41,148 nucleotides of DNA from Puniceicoccaceae bacterium (lineage in GTDB: Bacteria; Verrucomicrobiota; Verrucomicrobiia; Opitutales; Coraliomargaritaceae): positions 1 through 41,148 of the forward strand of contig JAFMHF010000009.1 in NCBI GenBank assembly GCA_017854655.1, given 5' to 3'. Below the pieces are notes generated by a model. It was not told the DNA's origin, searched no databases, and worked only from the letters and a program-made list of their open reading frames with translations. Positions 30,278 to 38,829 of the stretch are shown piece after piece; position 1 is the first letter of the stretch, and each line of letters opens with the position of its first letter. The position numbers were made by a program, and so were the translations under genes.

Positions 30278-31420
30278 TCAGTAGCCACGTAAGTCGAGGC
30301 CGTCGCTCTGAACCATTAGTACGCGCTGGCCCATCTTTTTTTGAATGACATTAAAGTGATGCACTTCACCTGGAGTAATCAGCGAAATCGCCGCACCTGA
30401 GGCGCCAGCACGGCCGGTTCGACCGATACGGTGAATGTAGTCTTTTGGCGAACGAGGAAGTTCGTAGTTGATCACGTGCGACAGGCAATCGATATCAATC
30501 CCGCGCGCCAATAAGTCGGTAGACACCAACACCGCAACTCGCCCATCCTTAAACTTTTTCAGGGCATCGCGTCGCACGTTCTGCCCCATCTTAGAATGAA
30601 TCGCACAGGCATTAATTTTATTTTTAAGCAATTTAGCAGCCACATTATCCGCCTTCTTGTGTGACGACACAAAGACCAGCACCTGCTGCAACTGCTCATG
30701 CTTGATCAGATAGCGCAGCAATACACCCTTGCGTTCTTCAGTCACAAAATAGCCCTCTTGGTGAATTTGCTCGAGCGACTCTCCCACTTCATCAATCTGC
30801 AACACTACAGGATCATTTAGGATCAGTCGCTGCATCGCAGATACATCCTCACTGAGCGTGGCCGAGAACAGTAAGTTCTGACGTTTGACGGGCAGCAACC
30901 GCAGCAGCTGATCCACCTCATCTTGAAAGCCAAGGCTCAATATCTTATCCGCTTCATCCAATACCAACGTCTGCACACTAGTAAGCCGCACAGCATTTTT
31001 ATCGAGCAAGTCGAGCAGTCGACCCGGCGTCGCCACCAAGACATCCACGCGCCGCAAGGCCTGCATCTGCGTGTTGATCGAAACACCGCCATACACCGCG
31101 ACGCAACTCACGCCGGCAGTCAGGCTCGGCAAGAATTCACGAAAGACCTGCGTCACTTGATCCGCCAACTCACGCGTCGGCACTAGAACCAACACTGTAG
31201 GGTCTCGATGTTGTGAGATTTGTGCCTCTTCCAGTTGCTGTAAGATTGGCAAAACAAAGGCCGCCGTTTTTCCCGAGCCGGTCTTCGCAATCCCTAGAAC
31301 ATCGTGATCTTTAAGGATCGCTGGAATCGCCGCAGACTGAATCGGCGTCGGCTGGGCATAGTCAAAGTGCGCCAGTGACTTAGAGAAGAATGGCGCAAGT
31401 CCGAATTGAGAAAATGGCAT
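30278..31420 (-). CDS. DEAD-box RNA helicase, RhlE-like (second paralog)
   Basis: MPFSQFGLAPFF, GIAKTGSGKTAAFVLPIL, VLDEADKIL, LFSATLSE, HRIGRTGRAG. The track start at 31474 is over-extended. Confidence 0.93.
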   Translation of the reverse strand: MPFSQFGLAPFFSKSLAHFDYAQPTPIQSAAIPAILKDHDVLGIAKTGSGKTAAFVLPILQQLEEAQISQHRDPTVLVLVPTRELADQVTQVFREFLPSLTAGVSCVAVYGGVSINTQMQALRRVDVLVATPGRLLDLLDKNAVRLTSVQTLVLDEADKILSLGFQDEVDQLLRLLPVKRQNLLFSATLSEDVSAMQRLILNDPVVLQIDEVGESLEQIHQEGYFVTEERKGVLLRYLIKHEQLQQVLVFVSSHKKADNVAAKLLKNKINACAIHSKMGQNVRRDALKKFKDGRVAVLVSTDLLARGIDIDCLSHVINYELPRSPKDYIHRIGRTGRAGASGAAISLITPGEVHHFNVIQKKMGQRVLMVQSDGLDLRGY

Positions 31421-31613
31421 AAGCAAAATAATAATATGAAAGCGCTTGAAATAAATCATAGCAGCGGACTTCAAAGTTTATAGCAGAACTCAGAGATCAA
31501 TCGATGTCGAAGTGTTTTCCACCCCGAATCGAAATCGGTTTCAGGTTAAGGAATGGCGCAGTCGTTCGCTACCACCATTCAAGTACAGTCAGCACTGCTG
31601 AGCAGAGTAGACC

Positions 31614-31832
31614 TCAGACAGGCTTATTGTAGCGACGTATCTGCGACACACCATCGAGCAAGTCGCAAACCGGCTCACTACCAGGAAACGCTTCAAAGCG
31701 CTCTGTTTGATGAAATTCCACGAGCAAACGCCGCGCATCTTCGGAATGCGCAGTGCGCACCAGTTTATAACTCAAAAAACCCTCGACCAAGGGAATTGGC
31801 CGCAGGTCTTTCGGTAAGACTCGATTAAAGTC
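31614..31832 (-). pseudogene. 5'-truncated ORF remnant of an unidentified gene
   Basis: Open frame DFNRVLPKDLRPIPLVEGFLSYKLVRTAHSEDARRLLVEFHQTERFEAFPGSEPVCDLLDGVSQIRRYNKPV* preceded directly by a stop (TAG), with no ATG. Confidence 0.45.
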
Positions 31833-31918
31833 CTATTGCTATTGATTATTTGATCCGACTTCGTTTTTCTCGCGATACCTTACAATCTTTAAGTCAGTAA
31901 CTATATCGTAAATTTTAA

Positions 31919-34822
31919 GTGAATACATATCTCATCCTATCGTCGCTACTGACCTGCTTAACGGCCTCCTGCTATGCTGTTTTTATTATAACGACTAAAA
32001 AAAGGGATCAAGTCAGTCGCTGTTTTTTAAATTTCCTCATATTCGTGACGGGGTGGTCATTCAGTTACTTCCTGTGGCGTGTCTCCAGCAGTGAACATTA
32101 TGCGGATTATTTTTGCCGATTACTGACGTGCTTTTCGATTTTACTCTCGGTTGCAGCGTATCATTTTTCGATTGTTTACGCTGGTGAAAGAGTAACCCGA
32201 TCTCTACAATATGGCTATATCGGAGCATTTATTTTATGCCTACTGCTGCCATCAGGATTAATCATGCAAGGCGTATCGCCTAAATTTGGGCATCGTTATT
32301 GGCCAGATGCAGGTCCGTTATCTTGGTTATACCTGACTTACTTTTTCGGGTATTTATTAGCGAGTGCTGGGGTATTCATTAAAGCAAGGCGCCTCCATCT
32401 GGGCCAACATGCGACAGGACAAACTTTCATTTTATTTACCATCTTTTCTGCTTTCATTGGAGGTGCGACCAACTTTCCACTTTGGTATGACATTAATATT
32501 CAACCCTATGGGAATGTATTAAGTGCTGTATACCTTTTCCTGTGGGGACAAGGCTTATATAATAATCATGTATCCAAAAAAAATATTAGATTCTATAAAA
32601 AAATATTTAATCTAATCCTGTGCGCTTCTGGAACCTTGCTTTACCTACTAGTTATAACCCATCATTCCAGTAGGTTAAACACCCCCCTCTCACCCGGGTC
32701 GACCTGGATCCATGGCATCGGCGCATTCCTATTAATTGCTTTAACTTCCTGGGTCGTCTCCACCATTAAATATCAGGTCGAACGTGCACTAGAAGCTGTA
32801 TTTCTAAATGAACCAACGATTGGTTTAACTAAGTTAAAAGAACTGCCGGCTAAATTTGCTGAATTTAATGACAACCTGTCGCTGCTTAACTTTGTTGCAA
32901 ACAGCCTTGAGCAATTTGTTCCGACCCAAAATTTAGCAATTTTCACAAAAGAACCCGAAAGTGACAGCTATCGCACAGTGGCTAAGCGTGGTCACTTTCC
33001 CGATGCAGCGCCACTTCATGAGTTAGCCAGTAATGATCCGCTGATAAAATCGCTCACTAACAACCCAAGAGCCTTAGACATTAACAAAGTAACTAAGAGC
33101 ATCGACCCGCCAGTTTATCAAAGCTTAGTTGATCTACGCAATGCATCGAATGTTTCGATGCTCATCCCGATTTTTTCAAATAAACAACTATTTGGTCTGA
33201 TCTTACTCGGGCCACTTAAGAGCAAGCAAGATTGGGACAATCAAACGACTGCGATTTTATTCACTCTGAGTGCCCAAATAGGGATTCATTTTCGTACGAT
33301 GGAATTGGAAAAAATCGTCGATCTGCGCAGTACCGAATTGGAACAGCGCAATGAACAACTACAGAAGGCACACATAGAAAAGCATAATTTCTTAACCAGT
33401 TTCAGCCACGAGATTCGAAATCCTCTCAATGGTATAATTAACATATCGCAACTGTTAGCTGAAGAAAAAGGCTTAACTAAAGTTCAATCCGAACTAATCG
33501 ACTACCTCATTTCTTGCAAACAGCATCTAGAGCAATTAATTATACCCACGTTAGACTACAGCAGCCTCGAAGCTGGAATCTATAATTGTACTGAAGAAAC
33601 GTTTGATATAAATATCATCCTCAAAAGTATAATAGCCATGCATACTCACCAGGCGAAAAGCAAGGGCTTGCAGATAAGCATGAGTACAACTGAAGTGCGG
33701 AATAACTGGATCGGGGCAGTCACTCCACTGAGGCAGATACTCATCAACCTGACATCTAATGCGATTAATTATACCACCAGCGGGTCTGTGAGCTTACAAT
33801 TGAGCTATCAGCAGCTTGATGATAATATCACTGCTACTTTCCTTATCTCAGATACCGGGCCAGGAATTTCAACTGACCGGCATAAAGACATATTCGAGCC
33901 ACTAACTCGCCTGACAGAAAACCAAAATAGTCAACCAGGCTCTGGAATGGGGCTTTCGATTTCTCGAAGGATTGCGCAAACCCTGCAAGGCACACTGAGC
34001 CTCAAGGAATCCAGCCCTGCAATTGGCAGCGTCTTCGAACTAACACTCCCTTTCAAATTAGGTGCGTCCATTGATGTAAATATCAGACCCAGCACCACTC
34101 CGCAAATTCTTAACGACAAAAGAGTCTTGCTTGCGGATGATATGGATTTCAATCGCTACGCCTATCGTATTTTACTCGAGAGAATGGGCGCGATAGTCTC
34201 AGAGGTATGTAACGGTCAGCAGGCATTAGAGAAACTACAATCTGAACACTTCGACGTGGTTATATTAGATATTAATATGCCCATGATGAGTGGCATCGAA
34301 GTTGCCCGAGAATATTTTTTAACGCCCACAATCAATCCCCCTGTATTCATCGCATATAGTGCTCTAAATGATAAAGAAACTGCAGATAATTGTCTAAATA
34401 CAGGGTTTCACCACTTCATCGAAAAACCTCTCACAAATGAAAAACTACGCCTTCTGTTTAACTCGAAAGAATTTAACTCGAAAGAATCTAAGTCGATTCC
34501 ACCTCAAGGCGATTTGCTAGATTATCTCGGAGGGGGCGATAGCGCTAAGGTTGCGCAGCTAAACAAACGCTATCGGCAGTCGTTCAACCATGGTCTAGCA
34601 GAACTAACCAAGCTTATTAAACAAAGAGAACAGAGTGAAATGCATAGCTGCATGCACAAGCTACGGGGCCTTGCATGCCTGCAAAATAATACAAATGAAA
34701 TGAGGATACTGGACGAGATGTCAGTTTTGATCGCAGCAAATGCGTTACCGCATAAATATACCGAACTACTCGACCAATTAAAAAATTCTGTCACCGATAA
34801 TGCGGTTTCTGTAAGTAATTAG
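31919..34822 (+). CDS. Hybrid sensor histidine kinase: 7TM-like N-terminus, GAF-like, HisKA-HATPase, REC, HPt-like
   Basis: 967 aa, GTG start; multiple N-terminal TM segments; SFSHEIRNPLNG H-box; ISDTGPGIS and GSGMGLSISRRIAQ; REC VVILDINMPMMSG; C-terminal MHKLRGLACL HPt-like. Confidence 0.9.
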   Translation: MNTYLILSSLLTCLTASCYAVFIITTKKRDQVSRCFLNFLIFVTGWSFSYFLWRVSSSEHYADYFCRLLTCFSILLSVAAYHFSIVYAGERVTRSLQYGYIGAFILCLLLPSGLIMQGVSPKFGHRYWPDAGPLSWLYLTYFFGYLLASAGVFIKARRLHLGQHATGQTFILFTIFSAFIGGATNFPLWYDINIQPYGNVLSAVYLFLWGQGLYNNHVSKKNIRFYKKIFNLILCASGTLLYLLVITHHSSRLNTPLSPGSTWIHGIGAFLLIALTSWVVSTIKYQVERALEAVFLNEPTIGLTKLKELPAKFAEFNDNLSLLNFVANSLEQFVPTQNLAIFTKEPESDSYRTVAKRGHFPDAAPLHELASNDPLIKSLTNNPRALDINKVTKSIDPPVYQSLVDLRNASNVSMLIPIFSNKQLFGLILLGPLKSKQDWDNQTTAILFTLSAQIGIHFRTMELEKIVDLRSTELEQRNEQLQKAHIEKHNFLTSFSHEIRNPLNGIINISQLLAEEKGLTKVQSELIDYLISCKQHLEQLIIPTLDYSSLEAGIYNCTEETFDINIILKSIIAMHTHQAKSKGLQISMSTTEVRNNWIGAVTPLRQILINLTSNAINYTTSGSVSLQLSYQQLDDNITATFLISDTGPGISTDRHKDIFEPLTRLTENQNSQPGSGMGLSISRRIAQTLQGTLSLKESSPAIGSVFELTLPFKLGASIDVNIRPSTTPQILNDKRVLLADDMDFNRYAYRILLERMGAIVSEVCNGQQALEKLQSEHFDVVILDINMPMMSGIEVAREYFLTPTINPPVFIAYSALNDKETADNCLNTGFHHFIEKPLTNEKLRLLFNSKEFNSKESKSIPPQGDLLDYLGGGDSAKVAQLNKRYRQSFNHGLAELTKLIKQREQSEMHSCMHKLRGLACLQNNTNEMRILDEMSVLIAANALPHKYTELLDQLKNSVTDNAVSVSN

Positions 34823-34897
34823 GCCACGCCGCAATTGGCGATTATAGGCATTCTAGTCGAACCCTCGCGACGCGATGCATACATACCTTAAAGCCCT

Positions 34898-36364
34898 CTA
34901 GCCTGCATCAATCAGTTGCTTCAATAGCTGATCCAGCATCGCAGGATTTGCCTTACCTTTTGTGGCTTTCATCACGGGGCCCTTCAAGGCGTTCAGCGCC
35001 TTCTCGTTGCCATCTTTATACTGACCGACTGCTTTGGCATTGCCGGCGATCGCTTCGCGGCAGAGGGCTTCGATCTCGCCGCTATCGTTGCTTTGCTTTA
35101 GGCCCTTTTTTTCGACGATGGCGTCGGGCATCTCGCCGCTGGCAAACATTTCAGTAAAGACTTCCTTACCGATCTGTTTAGAGATGACGCCTTCATCGAT
35201 AATCTTGGCCAAAGTGCCAATGTGGGCAGGTGTCAATTTCGAGCGGGTCACACAATGCGCGCTTTCGCCATGCTCGGAAACCGCAGAGAGTTCGCGCAGT
35301 AAATCGTTGGTGATATAGTTGGCGATCACCTTGGGTGCGTTGTGCGTCTCTAGCGCAGTTTCGAAGAACTCACTGAGCACGCGGTTTTGGCAGAGCACTG
35401 AAGTGATTGTAAATGGTAGGCTAAAGTCTGTCTGATAGCGGCGTTGTTTGTCCAATGGACGCTCCGGCAGCTCGGCTTCGAGCTCGGCCACGCGGGCACG
35501 ATCCATCTGCACGGGCATCAGGTCAGGATCTGGGAAATAACGGTAGTCGTGCGCCTCTTCCTTGCTGCGTAGCGAGAAGCTGATGGCTTTGTCGACATCC
35601 CAGCGGCGGGTCTCTTGCGTGATCGTACCGCCCTCTTGCAGAATCTCAGTCTGACGTTCGATCTCGTATTCGATCGAGGCCTTGACATTGGACATGGAGT
35701 TGAGGTTTTTCATCTCAGTGCGGGTGCCGAGCTTATCGGAACCGACTGGGCGGATCGAGACGTTAGCGTCGCAGCGCATTTGGCCTTTCTCCATATCACA
35801 ATCAGAGATGCCCGCATAGATGATCATATTGCGCAGACAGTTGAGAAAAGCGACGGCTTCGGTGGACGAGCTCATGTCAGGCTCAGTCACGATTTCAGCG
35901 AGTGGAACTCCTGCGCGGTTAAAATCGATTACGGTATCGAAGGCCTCGTGTGTGAGCTTGCCAGGATCTTCTTCAAGATGAATACGATTGAGGGTTACCC
36001 AACGGTGCTCGCCCTCAACATTGCGCGATGGTCCTGGTAGTTCGATCTCGACCTTACCACCGATGCAAAGCGGCTCTTCGTTTTGCGTGAGCTGGTAGTT
36101 CTTCGGTGAGTCCGGATAAAAATAGTTCTTACGATCCCACTTGCAGACTGCGGCGATCTCGCAGCCGAGCATGAGCCCGAGCTTGGCGCACTGCTCGATG
36201 GCGGCGTGGTTGAGCACTGGCAGCGTGCCGGGCAAGCCAAGCACCACGGCGTCGGTTAGCGTATTGGGCGCAGCACCATAATGATAAGGTGCGGCGGTAA
36301 ACATCTTGGTGCGGGTTTTAACCTGCACGTGAATTTCGAGTCCGATGACTGCTTCGTATTCCAT
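34898..36364 (-). CDS. gatB: Asp-tRNA(Asn)/Glu-tRNA(Gln) amidotransferase subunit B
   Basis: MEYEAVIGLEIHVQVKTRTKMF; RCDANVSIRP; EMKNLNSM. Confidence 0.97.
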   Translation of the reverse strand: MEYEAVIGLEIHVQVKTRTKMFTAAPYHYGAAPNTLTDAVVLGLPGTLPVLNHAAIEQCAKLGLMLGCEIAAVCKWDRKNYFYPDSPKNYQLTQNEEPLCIGGKVEIELPGPSRNVEGEHRWVTLNRIHLEEDPGKLTHEAFDTVIDFNRAGVPLAEIVTEPDMSSSTEAVAFLNCLRNMIIYAGISDCDMEKGQMRCDANVSIRPVGSDKLGTRTEMKNLNSMSNVKASIEYEIERQTEILQEGGTITQETRRWDVDKAISFSLRSKEEAHDYRYFPDPDLMPVQMDRARVAELEAELPERPLDKQRRYQTDFSLPFTITSVLCQNRVLSEFFETALETHNAPKVIANYITNDLLRELSAVSEHGESAHCVTRSKLTPAHIGTLAKIIDEGVISKQIGKEVFTEMFASGEMPDAIVEKKGLKQSNDSGEIEALCREAIAGNAKAVGQYKDGNEKALNALKGPVMKATKGKANPAMLDQLLKQLIDAG

Positions 36365-36380
36365 ACTGGAGTAGTGACGC

Positions 36381-36542
36381 GCTTCGCGCGAAGTGATGGT
36401 GAAAGTGAGAGTGGCTTAGGTTGCGTGAGTTTAAACCGCAGAGTTCGCGGAGAGCGATAAGTGAAACTAGTAAGAATTAAGAAAAAGTGAAAGTTAAGGC
36501 TCAAGTGTTTCGCACTCTTCACTATCACTTTCACTCGTCACT
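36381..36542. repeat. GTGA/CACT-rich inverted, periodic intergenic element between gatA and gatB
   Basis: gaagtgatggtgaaagtgagagtgg versus reverse complement of cactcttcactatcactttcactcg; includes aaaccgcagagttcgcggagagcg. Confidence 0.55.
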
Positions 36543-38009
36543 CTATAAAGCGGGAACCGCTTTGTAGTAGTCGTGCGCTTGCTCGAAGGCATTCGCGACG
36601 GCGAACATTTCGGCTTCGCCAAAGGCTTTACCGATGACTTGCAAACCAATCGGCAGACCGCTTTCGGTAAAGCCGCTGGGCACGGAAATCGCCGGCAAGC
36701 CAGCGAGATTGACGGAGATGGTGTAGATGTCGCTCAGGTACATGGCGAGTGGATCATCGGCGCGCTCACCGCGCTTGAACGCTGGTGTCGGCGAGGTCGG
36801 TGTAAGGATCGCGTCGACTTGCTCAAAGGCGGACTCGAAGTCGCCAAGAATTAAACGACGGACTTTTTGCGCGCGCAAATAGTAAGCGTCGTAGTAACCG
36901 GAACTCAGCACGTAGGTGCCAAGAATGATGCGGCGCTTCACTTCATCGCCGAAGCCTTCGCCGCGGCTCTTAGTGAAGAGAGTGAGTGCATCCTTCGCCT
37001 CTTCGCTGCGGTGCGAGTAGCGCACACCGTCGAAGCGAGCCAAGTTGGAAGAGGCCTCCGCAGTTGCCACGATGTAATAAACTGGCACGGCCAACTCGGA
37101 ATGCGGCAGCGAAATATCAACGATCTCGCAGCCTTGGCTCTTATACCAGTCGATGGCTTGCTCGATATTAGCCTTCACCTCAGGGTCGATTCCTTCAGCA
37201 AAGAATTCACGCGGCACGCCAAGTTTCCAAGGGCCTTTCTTTTCCTTAAGAGCTTGCGCGTAATTGGTGTCACCTTGCGGCGCGATCGAAGTGGAATCGA
37301 GTGGATCTTTGCCGAGCATCGCTTGCAACAGCAAAGCAGCATCTTCGACGGTGCGCGCAAAGGGACCGACTTGATCGAGCGACGATGCAAACGCGACCAG
37401 GCCGTAGCGAGAAATGAGTCCGTAAGTGGGCTTCATGCCGACCACACCGCAAAGCGCGGCAGGTTGACGAATCGAACCACCCGTATCGGTGCCGAGGGTA
37501 GCGATCGCCTCGCCAGCTGCCATCGCAGCGGCACTCCCACCGGAGGAACCACCGGGGATGGTATCGAGGTCCCATGGGTTGCAGGTAGTATGGTAAGCGG
37601 AATTTTCTGTGGAGGAGCCCATCGCAAACTCGTCCATATTCAGGCGCCCCCAGATCACGGCACCGGCCTCGCGCAACTTGACGATACAAGTCGCGTCAAA
37701 GGGAGAGACATAGTTCTCGAGCATCTTGGAAGCGCAGCGCAGCGGCTGATCCTTAACGGCGAGCGTGTCTTTGATGCCGATGGGAATACCATCAAGCGGC
37801 CCAAGGACCTTGCCAGCCGCGCGGCGCTGATCAGAAGCCTGCGCTTGCGCGAGTGCGTCGTCGGCGTCGGACGAGAGGAAGGCTCGCACTTGGCCGTCGA
37901 CTGCTGCGGTGCGATCGATCACTGCTTGAGTGATGGCAACCGAGGTCGTTTGACCCGCAGCGAGCATCGCGGCGAGTTCGGAAATAGTTTTGAAATGGAG
38001 ATCGGACAT
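36543..38009 (-). CDS. gatA: Asp-tRNA(Asn)/Glu-tRNA(Gln) amidotransferase subunit A
   Basis: PLDGIPIGIKDTLAVKD, PGGSSGGSAAAMAAGEAIATLGTDTGGSIRQPAALCGVVGMKPTYG amidase signature. Confidence 0.97.
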   Translation of the reverse strand: MSDLHFKTISELAAMLAAGQTTSVAITQAVIDRTAAVDGQVRAFLSSDADDALAQAQASDQRRAAGKVLGPLDGIPIGIKDTLAVKDQPLRCASKMLENYVSPFDATCIVKLREAGAVIWGRLNMDEFAMGSSTENSAYHTTCNPWDLDTIPGGSSGGSAAAMAAGEAIATLGTDTGGSIRQPAALCGVVGMKPTYGLISRYGLVAFASSLDQVGPFARTVEDAALLLQAMLGKDPLDSTSIAPQGDTNYAQALKEKKGPWKLGVPREFFAEGIDPEVKANIEQAIDWYKSQGCEIVDISLPHSELAVPVYYIVATAEASSNLARFDGVRYSHRSEEAKDALTLFTKSRGEGFGDEVKRRIILGTYVLSSGYYDAYYLRAQKVRRLILGDFESAFEQVDAILTPTSPTPAFKRGERADDPLAMYLSDIYTISVNLAGLPAISVPSGFTESGLPIGLQVIGKAFGEAEMFAVANAFEQAHDYYKAVPAL

Positions 38010-38041
38010 GCGACAAAAAAACTCAGGTCATGTGTAACTTG

Positions 38042-38170
38042 AACCACGAATGGACACCAATTAGCACGAATATTTTTTAGAAATTATATATTAAAAATGA
38101 AAGTCCAACCAAGGATACTACAGTCACTCACCATGTATGATTCGTGTGTATTCGTGTCCATTCGTGGTTT
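38042..38170. repeat. ~30-bp inverted repeat (AACCACGAATGGACAC type) between gatC and gatA
   Basis: Left arm aaccacgaatggacaccaattagcacgaat (38042-38071); right arm attcgtgtgtattcgtgtccattcgtggttt (38140-38170). Confidence 0.8.
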
Positions 38171-38188
38171 TACTAGAATAGAGTGCAC

Positions 38189-38482
38189 TTATTCGACGAC
38201 TTTGGGCACGACGACTTGATTGTCGCGTTGCTCGGGAGCCATATTGAGCAACACTTCGGGTGCGTAAGTTGGGCCGGGCTCATCGCCTTCGCGCCAGACG
38301 TTGAAGACACGATGTGCGTGGGCCATCGGTTCGACGCCTGCGACATCGACAGCGTTGAGCTTGTCAAAGTAGCCGAGAATGTCGTCGAGCTGGGTGCCGA
38401 GCTTGGACTTTTCGGCGTCGGAAAGATCGAGCCGCGCTAGGTTGGCGACGTAGTCGATATCAATGTGTGGTGTTTCGCTCAT
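38189..38482 (-). CDS. gatC: Asp-tRNA(Asn)/Glu-tRNA(Gln) amidotransferase subunit C
   Basis: HIDIDYVANLARLDLSDAEKSKLGTQLDDILGYFDKLNAVDVAGVEPMAHA. Confidence 0.95.
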   Translation of the reverse strand: MSETPHIDIDYVANLARLDLSDAEKSKLGTQLDDILGYFDKLNAVDVAGVEPMAHAHRVFNVWREGDEPGPTYAPEVLLNMAPEQRDNQVVVPKVVE

Positions 38483-38829
38483 TAGAGACTGAGGGTGGAG
38501 GTTTCGCTGAGAGTGACTAAGTGTGATTCAATTGATACTGTACACGCAGGCACCGCACAATAAATCACAGCAAAAAATGACCCCATAGACAAACAGCCTC
38601 GAGCGCCTCGCGCAACTAAGAATCGCTGATCAGCGGCTAAAACCTGAGCACGCCGACGCCGTGCCAGCGTAGCGTAAGCAACAGCACGCTGTTTCGAGCG
38701 ATTTTTCGCGCTTAAGTTCGTGCCATTTAGTTCTGTCGATCCTGACCATACAGCTAACGAACACTGAGTGTTATCCGCTAGATTGAACCGACGTTATCTA
38801 ATCGGATACACATAGGTACTTCGCACTGA

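Noticed and set aside
36867-38042. 391-aa + strand ORF opposite gatA
   Set aside because: Antisense to a certain gatA; no recognisable domain; explained by GC-biased codon usage.
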